A DNA stretch of 64,000 nt from Schistocerca nitens (taxonomy: Eukaryota; Arthropoda; Insecta; Orthoptera; Acrididae). The notes beneath the pieces were generated by a model, which worked only from the letters and a program-made list of their open reading frames with translations, was not told the DNA's origin and searched no databases. A program made the translations under genes and the position numbers. How positions within the stretch are numbered: the stretch's first letter is position 1; every line of letters begins with the position of its first letter. The stretch lies in contig NC_064616.1 in the NCBI RefSeq assembly GCF_023898315.1, forward strand, positions 291,861,205 to 291,925,204. The letters run 5' to 3'. Shown here piece by piece: positions 11,360-22,600 of the stretch.

Positions 11360-12079
11360 CCACCATGATAGTAGATGATGCCAGTGGATGGAGCAGTGTT
11401 AAGTAATAATAATAAGAAATTGTAATACTCCAAGAGAAATGTTCTCAAAAATTACTAACACATTTATCTTTGCTTGGTTCTCGCGGATCAATTGTATATT
11501 AGAAAACAGGCCTATAACCCAAAACCTAGGCTGTACAGTAATAATAAAGTTTATGAAACAAGGCTAAACATCTACTTCATTTAGTTAGTACAATATACAA
11601 TATTTGACCAACAACTCACAGTTGAATCAATTAAAATAAAAAATAAAGTTACCTAATTAATTATTTGTTTGTCTACAGATTTACACCTACAGTTCTGATA
11701 CACATTGAAATCCTCACACCACAGTACCATTGCATGCTGCTGGAAGAACTAAAACAAAATGGTGCTGCATTGTCTAGTAATTCAGTTTCTTCCTTTGAAG
11801 GGGAATAACTCTGGAACAGTCTGTGCCAAGTTGGTGGATATATACATGAAAAATGTGCCATTATGTGGCACAGTAGTTAGTTTGCACAGATGCTTCCAGT
11901 GTGAATACAAAGAATGAACTGGTCAACCATCTTGCAGTGAAGTGGCTGTCCTGGTGCTCAAAGACCAACTTATCCCAATGAAGATGATAGGTAGAAAAAA
12001 GAAAATCAGTTTTAAATGTTTTGGACATGACCAAGCTTGCTAGGTTCTGCATATGCTCACACCTATTTAAAAACTCTTC
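11360..12079. other. unassigned AT-rich sequence
   Basis: There are no recognisable genes. Short open frames occur on both strands without motifs. The right half (about 11880-12079) may be the N-terminal third of the old mariner-B, but I could not align it convincingly. Confidence 0.3.
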
Positions 12080-12472
12080 TAAACTGAGGCAGCATGGGAA
12101 AGTTGCGTTGTGTCAGGCTAATCCAGATGACTTCTTTAGCTGCCTAATTACAATGGATGATTGTTAGGGATATCACTACGATCACTAGACAAAGAACCAA
12201 GGCAAGCAGTGAAAACATATGTATGCCAAAAAAAGATTAAAACCCATCAATCATTGGGTGAAGTGGTGTTTTTTTGGGATTGCCACAGTGCGGTGCCAAC
12301 ACATTATGCTCACAAGGGGTAAAATGTTATAAAAGTATATTACCAAAATCCTGTGGTGTTGTTACAAGAGGCTATCAACATATAGCATTGTGGAAAGCTG
12401 TCTGAGGGAGTGTTTTAACTACATGGTATTGCCCTACTTCATTCTACACAGGAAACAGTCCTATATACTATA

Positions 12473-13816
12473 TACGAGGGCAGTTCAATAAGTAATGCAA
12501 CACATTTTTTGTCTGAAACAGGGGTTGTTTTATTCAGCATTGAAATACACCAGGTTATTCCCCAATCTTTTAGCTACACAACACTATTTTTCAACGTAAT
12601 CTCCATTCAATGCTACGGCCTTATGCCACCTTGAAATGAGGGCCTGTATGCCTGCACGATACCATTCCACTGGTCGATGTCGGAGCCAACGTCGTACTGC
12701 ATCAATAACTTCTTCATCATCCGCGTAGTGCGTCCCACGGATTGCGTCCTTCATTGGGCCAAACATATGGAAATCCGACAGTGCGAGATCGGGGCTGTAG
12801 GGGGCATGAGGAAGAACAGTCCACTGAAGTTTTGTGAGCTCCTCTCGGGTGCGAAGACTTGTGTGAGGTCTTGCGTTGTCATGAAGAAGGAGAAGTTCGT
12901 TCTTATTTTTGTGCCTACGAACACGCTGAAGTTGTTTCTTCAATTTCTGAAGAGTAGCACAATACACTTCAGAGTTGATCGTTTGACCATGGGAAAGGAC
13001 ATCGAACAGAATAACCCCTTCAGCGTCCCAGAAGACTGTAACCATGACTTTACCGGCTGAGGGTATGGCTGTAAACTTTTTCTTGGTAGGGGAGTGGGTG
13101 TGGCGCCACTCCATTGATTGCCGTTTTGTTTCAGGTTCGAAGTGATGAACCCATGTTTCATTGTCTGTAACAATCTTTGACAAGAAATTGTCACCCTCAG
13201 CCACATGACGAGCAAGCAATTCCGCACAGATCGTTCTCCTTTGCTCTTTATGGTGTTCGGTTAGACAACGAGGGACCCAGCGGGAACAAACCTTTGAATA
13301 TCCCAACTGGTGAACAATTGTGACAGCACTACCAACAGAGATGTCAAGTTGAGCACTGAGTTGTTTGATGGTGATCCGTCGATCATCTCGAATGAGTGTG
13401 TTCGCACCCTCCGCCATTGCAGGAGTCACAGCTGTGCACGGCCGGCCCGCACGCGGGAGATCAGACAGCCTTGCTTGACCTTGCGGCGATGATGACACAC
13501 GCTTTGCCCAACGACTCACCATGCTTTTGTCCACTGCCAGATCACTGTAGACATTCTGCAAGCACCTATGAATATCTGAGATGCCCTGGTTTTCCGCCAA
13601 AAGAAACTCGACCACTGCCCGTTGTTTGCAACGCACATCCGTTACAGACACCATTTTAACAGCTCCGTACAGCGCTGCCACCTGTCGGAAGTCAATGAAA
13701 CTATACGAGACGAAGCGGGATTGTTTGAAAATATTCCACAAGAAATTCCCGGTTTTTTCAACCAAAATTGGCCGAGAAAAAAAATGTGTTGCGTTACTTA
13801 TTGAACTGCCCTCGTA
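12473..13816 (-). mobile_element. mariner-C, full-length element (same family as mariner-D)
   Basis: Near-perfect inverted termini 'acgagggcagttcaataagt' lie at both ends, flanked by TA at 12473-12474 and 13815-13816. At 1344 bp it matches the copy at 33304-34647 in length and sequence, in the opposite orientation. It sits in the catalytic region of the older mariner-B. Confidence 0.95.
12584..13654 (-). pseudogene. mariner-C transposase, full ORF with a catalytic Asp changed to Asn
   Basis: The 356-codon frame is uninterrupted from the ATG at 13654. I chose it over the upstream in-frame Met because it follows the 5' UTR and matches the copy at 33466. The N-terminus has the paired-like helix-turn-helix (DIHRCLQNVYSDLAVDKS) and a hinge (AGRPCTA). 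The second and third catalytic motifs are intact: LLHDNARPHTS and SPDLALSDFHMF, with 34 residues between. The first motif reads VTDNETW where the sister copy and the family have TGDETW, so Gly-Asp has become Asp-Asn and the first catalytic Asp is gone. It should therefore be unable to cut DNA despite an open frame, although it could still bind the termini. Confidence 0.9.
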
Positions 13817-14030
13817 ATTTTGCCATACCCTCCATATTCTAATGACATGACACCCAGTGACGTCTTGCTCTGCTCTCAAATGAAGGAACCATTCTGTGAA
13901 AGGCATTTCTGGAATGACAATAAGGAAATTTCAAGGAGGAGCATTTCCTACACAGCCAAAATGCACAATTTTAAAATAAAGTTTATTGAAAAGCCATCCA
14001 TCATGGGGAAAAATATGTTGCATATGTAAA

Positions 14031-15344
14031 GGGTTTCATGATTACAACTTGATGTTGTCTAGGTGATAATTAAAACTTTATGACTGTGCAGTGTATGAGT
14101 TCATGGGTTCAAATTCGCCACCCACCTAAATTTTAGCAAAGCAAAAAAATAAAAAAAGGGAGAAGTAATCTCAAAAGTGATTACAGTCTAATATTTATTT
14201 CAAAAGTACTACATTTTCAAACTATGGCTATTGCCAGGGCAGCATAATGCATGAGGGTAATATTACAGCCATGAGCCAGCATTGGCAACAATATTGGCAT
14301 CAATGTGTGGACTGAGCCTCAAAGGAATGAGGTTTGTCTTGAGTCTTGGGAAGTCCACATATTGCTGTCCATGCATGAGGGTTAACGTAACTGTCTCAAT
14401 TTCTGAGGCTGGGCACAATAAGAAGATATTCAATCACACAGAAGCAGCTTAGAACTACTATCAGCAACATACTTGCTGGAAACTGCAGAAATTGTCATTA
14501 CTATTGTGATGAGTATTTTCTTAAACATCTATTTTAAGTAATGTTGCATAGAAGAGAGGAAGACTAGTGTACACAATATGATTATCTCTTTGGTCTTTTT
14601 TGTGGTTACTTTTTGCACTCTGCAAGCCACAACATAGTATTAATATTACCTGCCCCCTAGTGGTTCCATTCATGAACAGTATACAGAAAAAAAGACTGCT
14701 TTTGTGTCTCAGTATTATTATAATGATTCTCATGTAATATATATGTTTGGGTATCAGATATTCTTCCATTATTTGTAGTTGGAACTCCTTTTTTCATAGT
14801 TAGTGCTCTTACTGTTTGCTCAGCTGTTCATTTTGGACATTAAAAATTCTTTTAGGCAAAATCTAGTATTCCTTCACAACCAGAGTCCATTATGGATGTT
14901 TCCTGACTGTGCCATTAATGGATCTTCGGGCATGGGTTTACTAAATCACAAAACACATATCTTATTTCCTATGTTTTAAGTAAATTCGAGAGAAGCAGTA
15001 ATGAAGCCTCTTCCCTTTTCATCCGCACTTTCCTTGTAAACTGTTTGAGTTATTGCTAGATGCCATAGGTTCACAGCAGAAAATTCCAAATCCTACTGAC
15101 GTGTTGCAGTCAGAAATATGGGCCACAGGGCTAAAGAGAAACTGAATATCCCATTACAGTGGCTGTCTTACAGTGATAATCACCAGTTAAAGGTGAATTA
15201 TGCCAAGGACATATCCTTGGGTTTCAACACTAGCACTGTATTAATAATAATAAAAAAGGAATGTATTGACCTGAATTTGGCTGTCAAAATTTGATTAACT
15301 ACAATGGCACACTTAACTGGTCATTTCTCAGATCCCACTTGTAC
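14031..15344. other. unassigned sequence
   Basis: I find no gene. At 14095-14130 there is a box-B-like 'gggttcaaattcgccac', possibly a SINE scrap. At 14521-14769 an open minus-strand frame of 82 codons has no motif. The rest is AT-rich. Confidence 0.3.
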
Positions 15345-15823
15345 ATCCACATCTAAACTCCGTGAATCATCACAACGTGTGTCATAGAGGGTATTTTTTA
15401 TTGTACTACGTATTGCAGTTTCCTCCTATTCCATTAATGAATGGACCATGGGATGAACAACTACTTACAAACGTCTGTGTGAGCATCTTCGTGATCTTCA
15501 CAGGATCAGTACCTAGGTACCTGAAGAATATATCTGTATGTCATTTCTGCCATGAGACGTGACATTTGAAATTGTTATGTAGATTTTCACAAGATATGCA
15601 TCGTCTTTCTTCAGGCCAGTTCAAGTTTTTAAGCATATCCATTACACTCTCTCCCTACTCAGACAAACCTGTGACCGACCATTCATGCTGCCTTTTCTGT
15701 ACATGCTCTTTGTTTCACATCAGTCTGGCCTAATATGGCTCACAGAAACTTCTGCAGTATTCAAGTATGGGCCACACAAGTGTCTTTTCAGCAGTTTTTC
15801 ATAGACATGGCACTATTTCCAAG

Positions 15824-17249
15824 TACACTCCTGGAAATGGAAAAAAGAACACATTGACACCGGTGTGTCAGACCCACCATACTTGCTCCAGACACTGCGA
15901 GAGGGCTGTACAAGCAATGATCACACGCACGGCACAGCGGACACACCAGGAACCGCGGTGTTGGCCGTCGAATGGCGCTAGCTGCGCAGCATTTGTGCAC
16001 CGCCGCTGTCAGTGTCAGCCAGTTTGCCGTGGCATACGGAGCTCCATCGCAGTCTTTAACACTGGTAGCATGCCGCGACAGCGTGGACGTGAACCGTATG
16101 TGCAGTTGATGGAATTTGAGCGAGGGCATATAGTGGGCATGCGGGAGGCCGGGTGGACGTACCGCCGAATTGCTCAACACGTGGGGCGTGAGGTCTCCAC
16201 AGTACATCGATGTTATCGCCAGTGGTCGGCGGAAGGTGCACGTGCCCGTCGACCTGGGACCGGACCGCAGCGACGCACGGATGCACGCCAAGACCGTAGG
16301 ATCCTACGCAGTGCCGTAGGGGACCGCACCGCCACTTCCCAGCAAATTAGGGACACTGTTGCTCCTGGGGTATCGGCGAGGACCATTCGCAACCGTCTCC
16401 ATGAAGCTGGGCTATGGTCCCGCACACCATTAGGCCGTCTTCCGCTCACGCCCCAATATCGTGCAGCCCGCCTCCAGTGGTGTCGCGACAGGCGTGAATG
16501 GAGGGACGAATGGAGACGTGTCGTCTTCAGCGATGAGAGTCGCTTCTGCCTTGGTGCCAATGATGGTCGTATGCGTGTTTGGCGCCGTGCAGGTGAGCGC
16601 CACAATCAGGACTGCATACGACCGAGGCACACAGGGCCAACACCCGGCATCATGGTGTGGGGAGCGATCTCCTACACTGGCCGTACACCACTGGTGATCG
16701 TCGAGGGGACACTGAATAGTGCACGGTACATCCAAACCGTCATCGAACCCATCGTTCAACCATTCCTAGACCGGCAAGGGAACTTGCTGTTCCAACAGGA
16801 CAATGCACGTCCGCATGTATCCCGCGCCACCCAACGTACTCTAGAAGGTGTAAGTCAACTACCCTGGCCAGCAAGATCTCATAATCTGTCCACCATTGAG
16901 CATGTTTGGGACTGGATGAAGCGTCGTCTCACGCGGTCTGCCCGTCCAGCACGAACGCTGGTCCAACTGAGGCGCCAGGTGGAAATGGCATGGCAAGCCG
17001 TTCCACAGGACTACATCCAGCATCTCTACGATCGTCTCCATGGGAGAATAGCAGCCTGCATTGCTGCGAAAGGTGGATATACACTGTACTAGTGCCGACA
17101 TTGTGCATGCTCTGTTGCCTGTGTCTATGTGCCTGTGGTTCTGTCAGTGTGATCATGTGATGTATCTGACCCCAGGAATGTGTCAATAAAGTTTCCCCTT
17201 CCTGGGACAATGAATTCCCGGTGTTCTTATTTCAATTTCCAGGAGTGTA
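15824..17249 (+). mobile_element. Tc1-A, full-length Tc1-type transposon with intact ORF
   Basis: Inverted termini begin 'cactcctggaaat' and continue with a few differences to 'agaacac', about 27 bp. TA duplications lie at 15824-15825 and 17248-17249. The length is 1426 bp. A second copy of the same family, in opposite orientation, lies at 40017-41439. It is inserted in LINE-B. The element is much richer in G+C than its surroundings. Confidence 0.95.
16070..17092 (+). CDS. Tc1-family transposase, intact 340-residue ORF
   Basis: This would be a cut-and-paste transposase acting in the nucleus on its own inverted termini. I start at the ATG at 16070 (MPRQRGREPY), because the frame upstream is part of the non-coding leader and the second copy starts at the same point. 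Two N-terminal helix-turn-helix units (residues about 14-55 and 75-125) are separated by a basic hinge (RRPGTGPQRRT). The DDE domain shows VFSDESRF, FQQDNARPH and IEHVWD. Only 32 residues separate the second Asp from the Glu, two fewer than the 34 usual for Tc1. The tract before the Glu reads SHNLSTIEH, where the sister copy has SPDLSPIEH, so conserved residues have drifted even though the frame is open. Activity is uncertain. Confidence 0.9.
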   Translation: MPRQRGREPYVQLMEFERGHIVGMREAGWTYRRIAQHVGREVSTVHRCYRQWSAEGARARRPGTGPQRRTDARQDRRILRSAVGDRTATSQQIRDTVAPGVSARTIRNRLHEAGLWSRTPLGRLPLTPQYRAARLQWCRDRREWRDEWRRVVFSDESRFCLGANDGRMRVWRRAGERHNQDCIRPRHTGPTPGIMVWGAISYTGRTPLVIVEGTLNSARYIQTVIEPIVQPFLDRQGNLLFQQDNARPHVSRATQRTLEGVSQLPWPARSHNLSTIEHVWDWMKRRLTRSARPARTLVQLRRQVEMAWQAVPQDYIQHLYDRLHGRIAACIAAKGGYTLY

Positions 17250-18130
17250 TATTACCAATGAATAGAAGCCTACCATTTGCCTTTCCCACAACAGCTCCCA
17301 AATGACTATTCCACTTCATTTCTCTACACATACTTACTGTTGCGTATCAATATGACAAGACTGATTCCAGTTGTGAATGATTTATCATGTGATCAGAGTC
17401 TACTACACTTTTACATTTTGTGAAGTGCACAATTTTACATTTGTCTACATTTAGAGTTTGCTGTTAGTCCCAGCTCCCTATAGCTATTTTGTCAAAGTCT
17501 AACTGGATACAACTACATTTCTTGTCAGATAGAATTTCCTTGTAAATAGCCATGTTATCTTCAAAAAATCTTATCCATTAAGTCATTAATGTATGACATG
17601 AAGCAGTTTTATTACATTTCCCTGGGACATGCCAGATATTACTTCTACATCAGAGGGACAATGTCCATCCAAAATAATGTGCTGTGTTCTGTCTGCCAAG
17701 AAATCCTCGATTCTGTCACAAATCTGGCTATATTCCATACAAGCATTTATTTGGCACCAAATCAGATGCCTTTTAGAAGTCTGGAAACACTGAATACACC
17801 TGGTTGCATCTGCCCACGGCGCTTAGTATATCATGTGTGAACAGCACAGGTTGGGTTTTGCATGATTGATACTCTTATAATCCATGTTGATTTCCATGAA
17901 GAAGTTTATTTCATTCCAGATAGGTCATTATATTGGAACTCAGAATATGTTCTAGTAGTCTGCTGCAGATCAAAGGAATATATCTGTGAATCCATTCTAC
18001 TTTATTTTCTGTAGGTGGATGTGACTTGTTCTCTTTTTCCAGTCATTTGTAACAGCTCATTGCTCAAGTGACTCATGGTAAGCTATGGTTAAGTGGAGAG
18101 CTAATTTGGTCATGGATTGTGTGTAGAAAC

Positions 18131-18184
18131 CAACAGGGTCCCCATTGGATCCTGGAGCATTGTTGTGGTTTAGAGATTTGTACT
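18131..18184. other. short unassigned spacer
   Basis: The spacer between the LINE-B relic and the SINE holds nothing recognisable. Confidence 0.3.
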
Positions 18185-18420
18185 CCCTAATGCACTAGAC
18201 TTGCATCCAGGAGGCCCAGGTTCAACCTATGAGCTGGCCACCCAGATTTGGTTTTTCTATGGTTTCGCAGTTCACTCTATGTGAATGCTGGGATGGTTGC
18301 TTGAAAAGGACACAGTGACTTGCTTCGTCTCCAATAATAAAAATTCCAGGCAAAGCTCTGCCTCTAATGACCTTAGCTGTCTGTGAGATATAAAACACTA
18401 AACTTATTTCCTTACTTCTA
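18185..18420 (+). repeat. tRNA-derived SINE, diverged
   Basis: A tRNA-like head is visible: an A-box-like 'taatgcactagacttgcat' region, then 'ggcccaggttcaacc' as box B. The body shares the 'gaatgctgggatggttgctt' and 'taatgacctta' blocks with the copy at 7755-7963. It ends in an 'ataaaacactaaactta' tail. Confidence 0.65.
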
Positions 18421-18594
18421 TTATAGCAGATGATCAATGGTCCTACAAAGCAGAAACCATGTGTGTGTTGTCAGTACTTAGCAAGCTGAAAATTATTTTC
18501 CATGTACTTCTCTTCGTGTCAGTCATTGTGCTGCTTCCCCAATCACTGTACCACTTGCTTGGAAAGACAGACATTACCAAGAAGTATGTGAGTG

Positions 18595-18596
<2 letters not shown>

Positions 18597-18643
<47 letters not shown>

Positions 18644-18677
18644 CCCCCCCCCCCCCCCCCACACACACACATACACA
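18597..18677. repeat. compound microsatellite (CT)n-(C)n-(AC)n
   Basis: About 20 CT units are followed by a C-run of roughly 18 and then AC units. The proline-, serine- and glutamate-rich frames over it are artefacts of low complexity. Confidence 0.95.
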
Positions 18678-19149
18678 TGCAGCCACACCCACACCTGTGT
18701 GTTGTCCTGTTCCTGAGTTAATTGGCATTGAAGTTAGCCAATCAGGCCATTTCATGTGCAAATCCAAGTGGCCTACCAGAGACAGTGTCACCAAACTTGT
18801 TCTTTGTTTTGTTTCCTAAAACCAAACAAGAGAGCAATACAAAAACTGGGCGTTGAACAGTAGTAAGGATTCAATCTAAGCCAAACCGCATATAAAAAAT
18901 ATACATGTAATGCTCGAATAATTATGAGAACACAACTCTGGGCATCTGTCATACTCCACTGAGTAATAATTGAGGACTGAATGGCTTGCCAGATTCCAAA
19001 TAATACCTTTATCTTCCACAAATTAAGTACAAAACATAACATCATTATACTCTTGATCATTTGCATAAAAAGGAGTGAAGTGTCTAACAGATAATAAAGT
19101 GAAAACAATCTCTTACAGAGAAGATGACAGCAAGCAGACACTTTTTATA

Positions 19150-19520
19150 ATACTTGTTTATTTATTTAAATACCACTGTTACTGGTTTGATACTGACAGG
19201 TTCATCATCAAATGGCTCGTTCACATTAAGATACATTTTACATTACCTTTCAATTTTTGTTCTCCCAGGTGATGAAATTTCCTTGGGGTGATAGTGCTGT
19301 TGGAAAGTCCATGCCATTACATTCCAGTGCTGACTGCTTGTGTTCATGCTGCAGTGAAGACTGTACGAAGCACTTTCTTTATATATGTGTGTACACATAA
19401 TCTAAAGCACCACTCACACACAAAGAAGTTTCACCACTTAAAAGTGTTGAATATGAACAAACCATCTGGTGATGAACCTGTCAGTTTGAAACTAGTAATG
19501 GTGTTATCTAAATAAATAAA
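19150..19520. repeat. inverted repeat with hammerhead-like core in each arm
   Basis: Arms of about 70 bp lie at about 19150-19215 and 19453-19520 and are inverted copies of one another. Each contains 'gatgatgaac-ctgtca' or 'gtgatgaac-ctgtca', and the outer ends are TAAATAAATAAA-rich. In the right arm the order GTGAT-GAAC-ctgtca-GTTT-GAAAC allows a four-pair stem before GAAAC, as in a hammerhead stem II. The 240-bp interior is unassigned. It could be a foldback element or an inverted pair of PLE terminal repeats. Confidence 0.5.
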
Positions 19521-19639
19521 TAGCATTATAAAAGGTGGCTGGTTGTTGTTACCTTCTCTGTGAGAGTCACCTTATATTTTGTACACAGTCATGGACTCAG
19601 AATGTCAGTTTTCAACAAAATAGCAGGAAACAATCATTC

Positions 19640-22600
19640 ATCCTGTGAACCTAGGTGTTTTTCTTTGGGCTTTGAGAGTTTCAGTAATGTCTCTACCATC
19701 CATGAGCATTTATCACTGCCTAACATCTATGTGGCATGCTCCTTATATGTCTACAGTGTCACCCTGTGATATCTGTTCCCATTCTTCAATGAGAGCTCAT
19801 GAGAATGCTTGCAGAATCTTTGGTGGAAGACAATGACCACAAATATGTCTGTCAAGCAGGTCCCACATATGCTCAATGAGGTTTAGGTCAGGACTCACCA
19901 CTGCCCATTCCATTACTTCAATGTCCAAGCTTTGTAAGTCATCCCTGCTGATGCCTGCCACGTGGTCCCTTGCATTAGAAGGTATTCAAGGCCACACATT
20001 ATGCAGCGGCCACCTCGTGATCCAAAAAGATCTGTTCGACGTACTGCCTGGTGGTAAGGCAAACATGGACATGGAAAACAGTATTCCATTTGAGTCCATA
20101 GACGTATCATGGCACCACACTGAACAGATATTTGAATGCTGTGCAGGGGCAGTTGAATTTAGTGAAACTGAACTTCTAATTGTTGTTTATAGGTCCCCTA
20201 ACTCTTGACTTTAGAGCATTACTGCTCAAGCTAGAGAGGGTTCTTGGTTCACTTTATAGGAAGTACTTAAAATTAGTTATATGTGGCGACTTCAATATTA
20301 ATTTTGTATATGATTTTGCAAGAAAAAGGATGTTGGTAGATCTCATAAACTCATAGCTACATCTACATGGTCTGACTGAGACTGTATTTTTCCAACTAGG
20401 GTGCAGAGGAACAGTAGCACAGCCATAGATAACATTTTTATTCATTCTTCATTACTAGATGGGTATTCTGTTAATAAAAGGCTGAATGGCCTTTCAGACC
20501 ATGATGCACAAATTCTAACACTAAAAGGCTTGTGTACTCAAACAAATGTCACATATCATTACAAACTATGTAGGAAAGCTAATCCAATGGCAACAGTATG
20601 TTTTTTAAATCTCGTCAAGGAACAAGAGTGGCAGGAAGTTTATAGTGCCGATAACGTATATGACAGATATAATGCTTTCCTTAACACATTGCACATGCTC
20701 TTTGAGAGTTGCTTTCTATTAGAACATTCTAAAAGGGAGACTGGGTGGCTGACTAGTGGGATGAGAATATCATGTAGAACAAAGCAGGAATTATATCAAA
20801 ATGTTAGAAGTAGTCAAAATTAAGCTACAGTAGCCCATTACACACAGTATTGTAAGGTGCTTAAAATGTTATTAGGAAGGCAAAGAGTATTTGGTACACT
20901 AATAGAATAGCTGATTCACAGAATAAAATTAAAACAATATGGTCAGTCGTGAAGAAAGTGTCTGGTCAGCAGCACAAGGATGCTGATATAAAGTCAGTGT
21001 GTAGTAAAAATATTTCCATTATTGATAAGTCAGATATATGTACGGTATTTAACAATCATTTTTTGAACATTGCTGGTGAATTAAATAAAAGTTTAGTTTC
21101 TACAGGGTATCATATGACTCTCTTGCCAAATGCCTTTCCGAGATTGATGTCTCCTCTGTGATACTGACAAAGGGGGAGACTGAGTCAATAATTAAATCAC
21201 TGGAGACTAAAGACTCTCATGGATATGATGAGGTGCCTAGCACAATATTAAAGTACTGTACTGCACATGTTAGCCCTGTACTTAGTCATATTTGTAGTTT
21301 TTCCTTTACGAATGGTCAGTTTTCTGAATGATTGAAGTACTCAGTAGTAAAGCCGCTCTATAAAAAGGGAGAAAGTGATAATGTAGACAATTTTAGACCT
21401 ATTTCTATGCCATCAGTGTTTGCTAAAGTTATTTAATAGGCTGTGTGTGTAAGGATAATTGATCATTTTATATCAAATGATTTGCAATCAAATGTACAGT
21501 TCGGCTTTAGAAGTTGAAGAATGCTATATTTTCTTTTCTCTGTGAGGTACTGGATGGATTTAGCAAAAGGTTTCGAATGCTAGGCATAGTTTTTTAAAAA
21601 TTTAACTAAGGTTTTTGAGTGTGTTGATAACAAAATATTGCTCCAGAAATTGGACCATTATGGAATACGGGGAGTAGCTCACAATTGGTTCACCTCTTAC
21701 TTTAACAACAGACAGCAAAAGGTCAGTATTCAAATTGCTAAGAATGGCTATGATGTGAGGTCTGAGTGGGGTACGGTCAAATGGGGGTGCCCCAGAGATT
21801 GGTGTTGGGCCATTCCTGTTCCTTATTTTTATAAATAATATGCCCTCTTGTATTATAGGTAATTCTAAAATATTTCTGTCACTAGCTTGGTAGAAAGGGA
21901 TGTTGTGTGCAACATTGACTCAGTTTCAAATAATGCAGTTCATGACATAAGTTCATGGTTTGTAGAAAATAAAATAATGCTAAATCACAGTAAGACTCAG
22001 TTTTTACAGTTTCTAACACACAATTCAACAAAACCCGACATTTTAATTTCACAGAATGGGCATATGATTAGCGAAACTGAACAGTTCAAATTTCTAGGTG
22101 TTCAGATAGATAGTAAACTGTTATGGAAAGCCCATGTTCCCAATCTTGTTCAACGACTTAATGCTGCCATTTTTACTATTTGAGTGGTATCTGAAAAGAG
22201 TGATTGTTCAACACAAAAATTGGTCTACTTTGCTTATTTTCATTCACTTATGTCATATGGTATTATATTTTGGGTTAACTCTTCCCATTCTAAAAGGATA
22301 TTTTTGGCTCAGAAATGGGCAGTTCGAACAATAAGTGATGTAAGTTCGTGAACATCTTGTCGACCCCTGTTCATGAGTCTGGGTATTTTGACATTGGCCT
22401 CTTACTGCATATATATTCTTTACTGTCATGTCTTGTTAACATTATCAGCTTATTCCTAAGAATAAGCAGCTTTCACTCAGTTAATACTCAGCAGAAATTC
22501 AACCTGCGTTTGGATTGCACTTCCTTAAACTCTTGTGCTGAAAGGTGTGCAGTATACTGCTGCACCCATTTTTAATAAGCAACCACAAGAATTCAAAAAT

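Larger units (their letters stand above)
12080..14030 (+). pseudogene. mariner-B transposase relic, split by mariner-C
   Basis: Left part (12120-12472): the plus strand reads PDDFFSCLITMDD at the first catalytic motif, a YHYDH...K-W-like stretch, then KTHQSLGEVVFFWDC, equivalent to KSAGKVMATVFWDC. Right part (13817-14030): PYPPYSNDMTPSDVLL, which is the third catalytic region (YSPDLTPSDFHLF in intact elements), followed by KEPFCERHFWNDNKE. The two halves match one mariner transposase once 12473-13816 is removed, so a younger mariner landed inside an older, unrelated one. Stops and indels are frequent and terminal repeats were not recognised. Confidence 0.7.
15345..18130 (-). pseudogene. LINE-B: antisense non-LTR retrotransposon RT relic, split by Tc1-A
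   Basis: On the minus strand, from 17870 down, tracts match the reverse transcriptase of a Jockey/CR1-like LINE. DF-KASDLVPN (DFKKAFDTVPH in intact elements) is followed by DFLADRTQHI, a weak VISGMSQGN (SGVPQGS), then DNMAIYKEI where ADD is expected, and TLNVDKCKIVHFTK. The Tc1 element then intervenes (15824-17249). Below it the frame resumes as LEYCRSFCEPY, VQKR, SVMDMLKNLNWPEERRC, the usual C-terminus after the RT. The 3' end is near 15345. It is 5'-truncated and full of stops. Confidence 0.7.

Noticed and set aside
15788-16291. Long antisense frames over Tc1-A (and the equivalent at 40622-41577 over Tc1-C)
   Set aside because: They are shadows of the GC-rich transposase gene on the opposite strand and have no motif of their own.
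18443-18819. Frames rich in Arg-Glu or Ser-Leu over the CT microsatellite
   Set aside because: They are pure translation of simple repeats.
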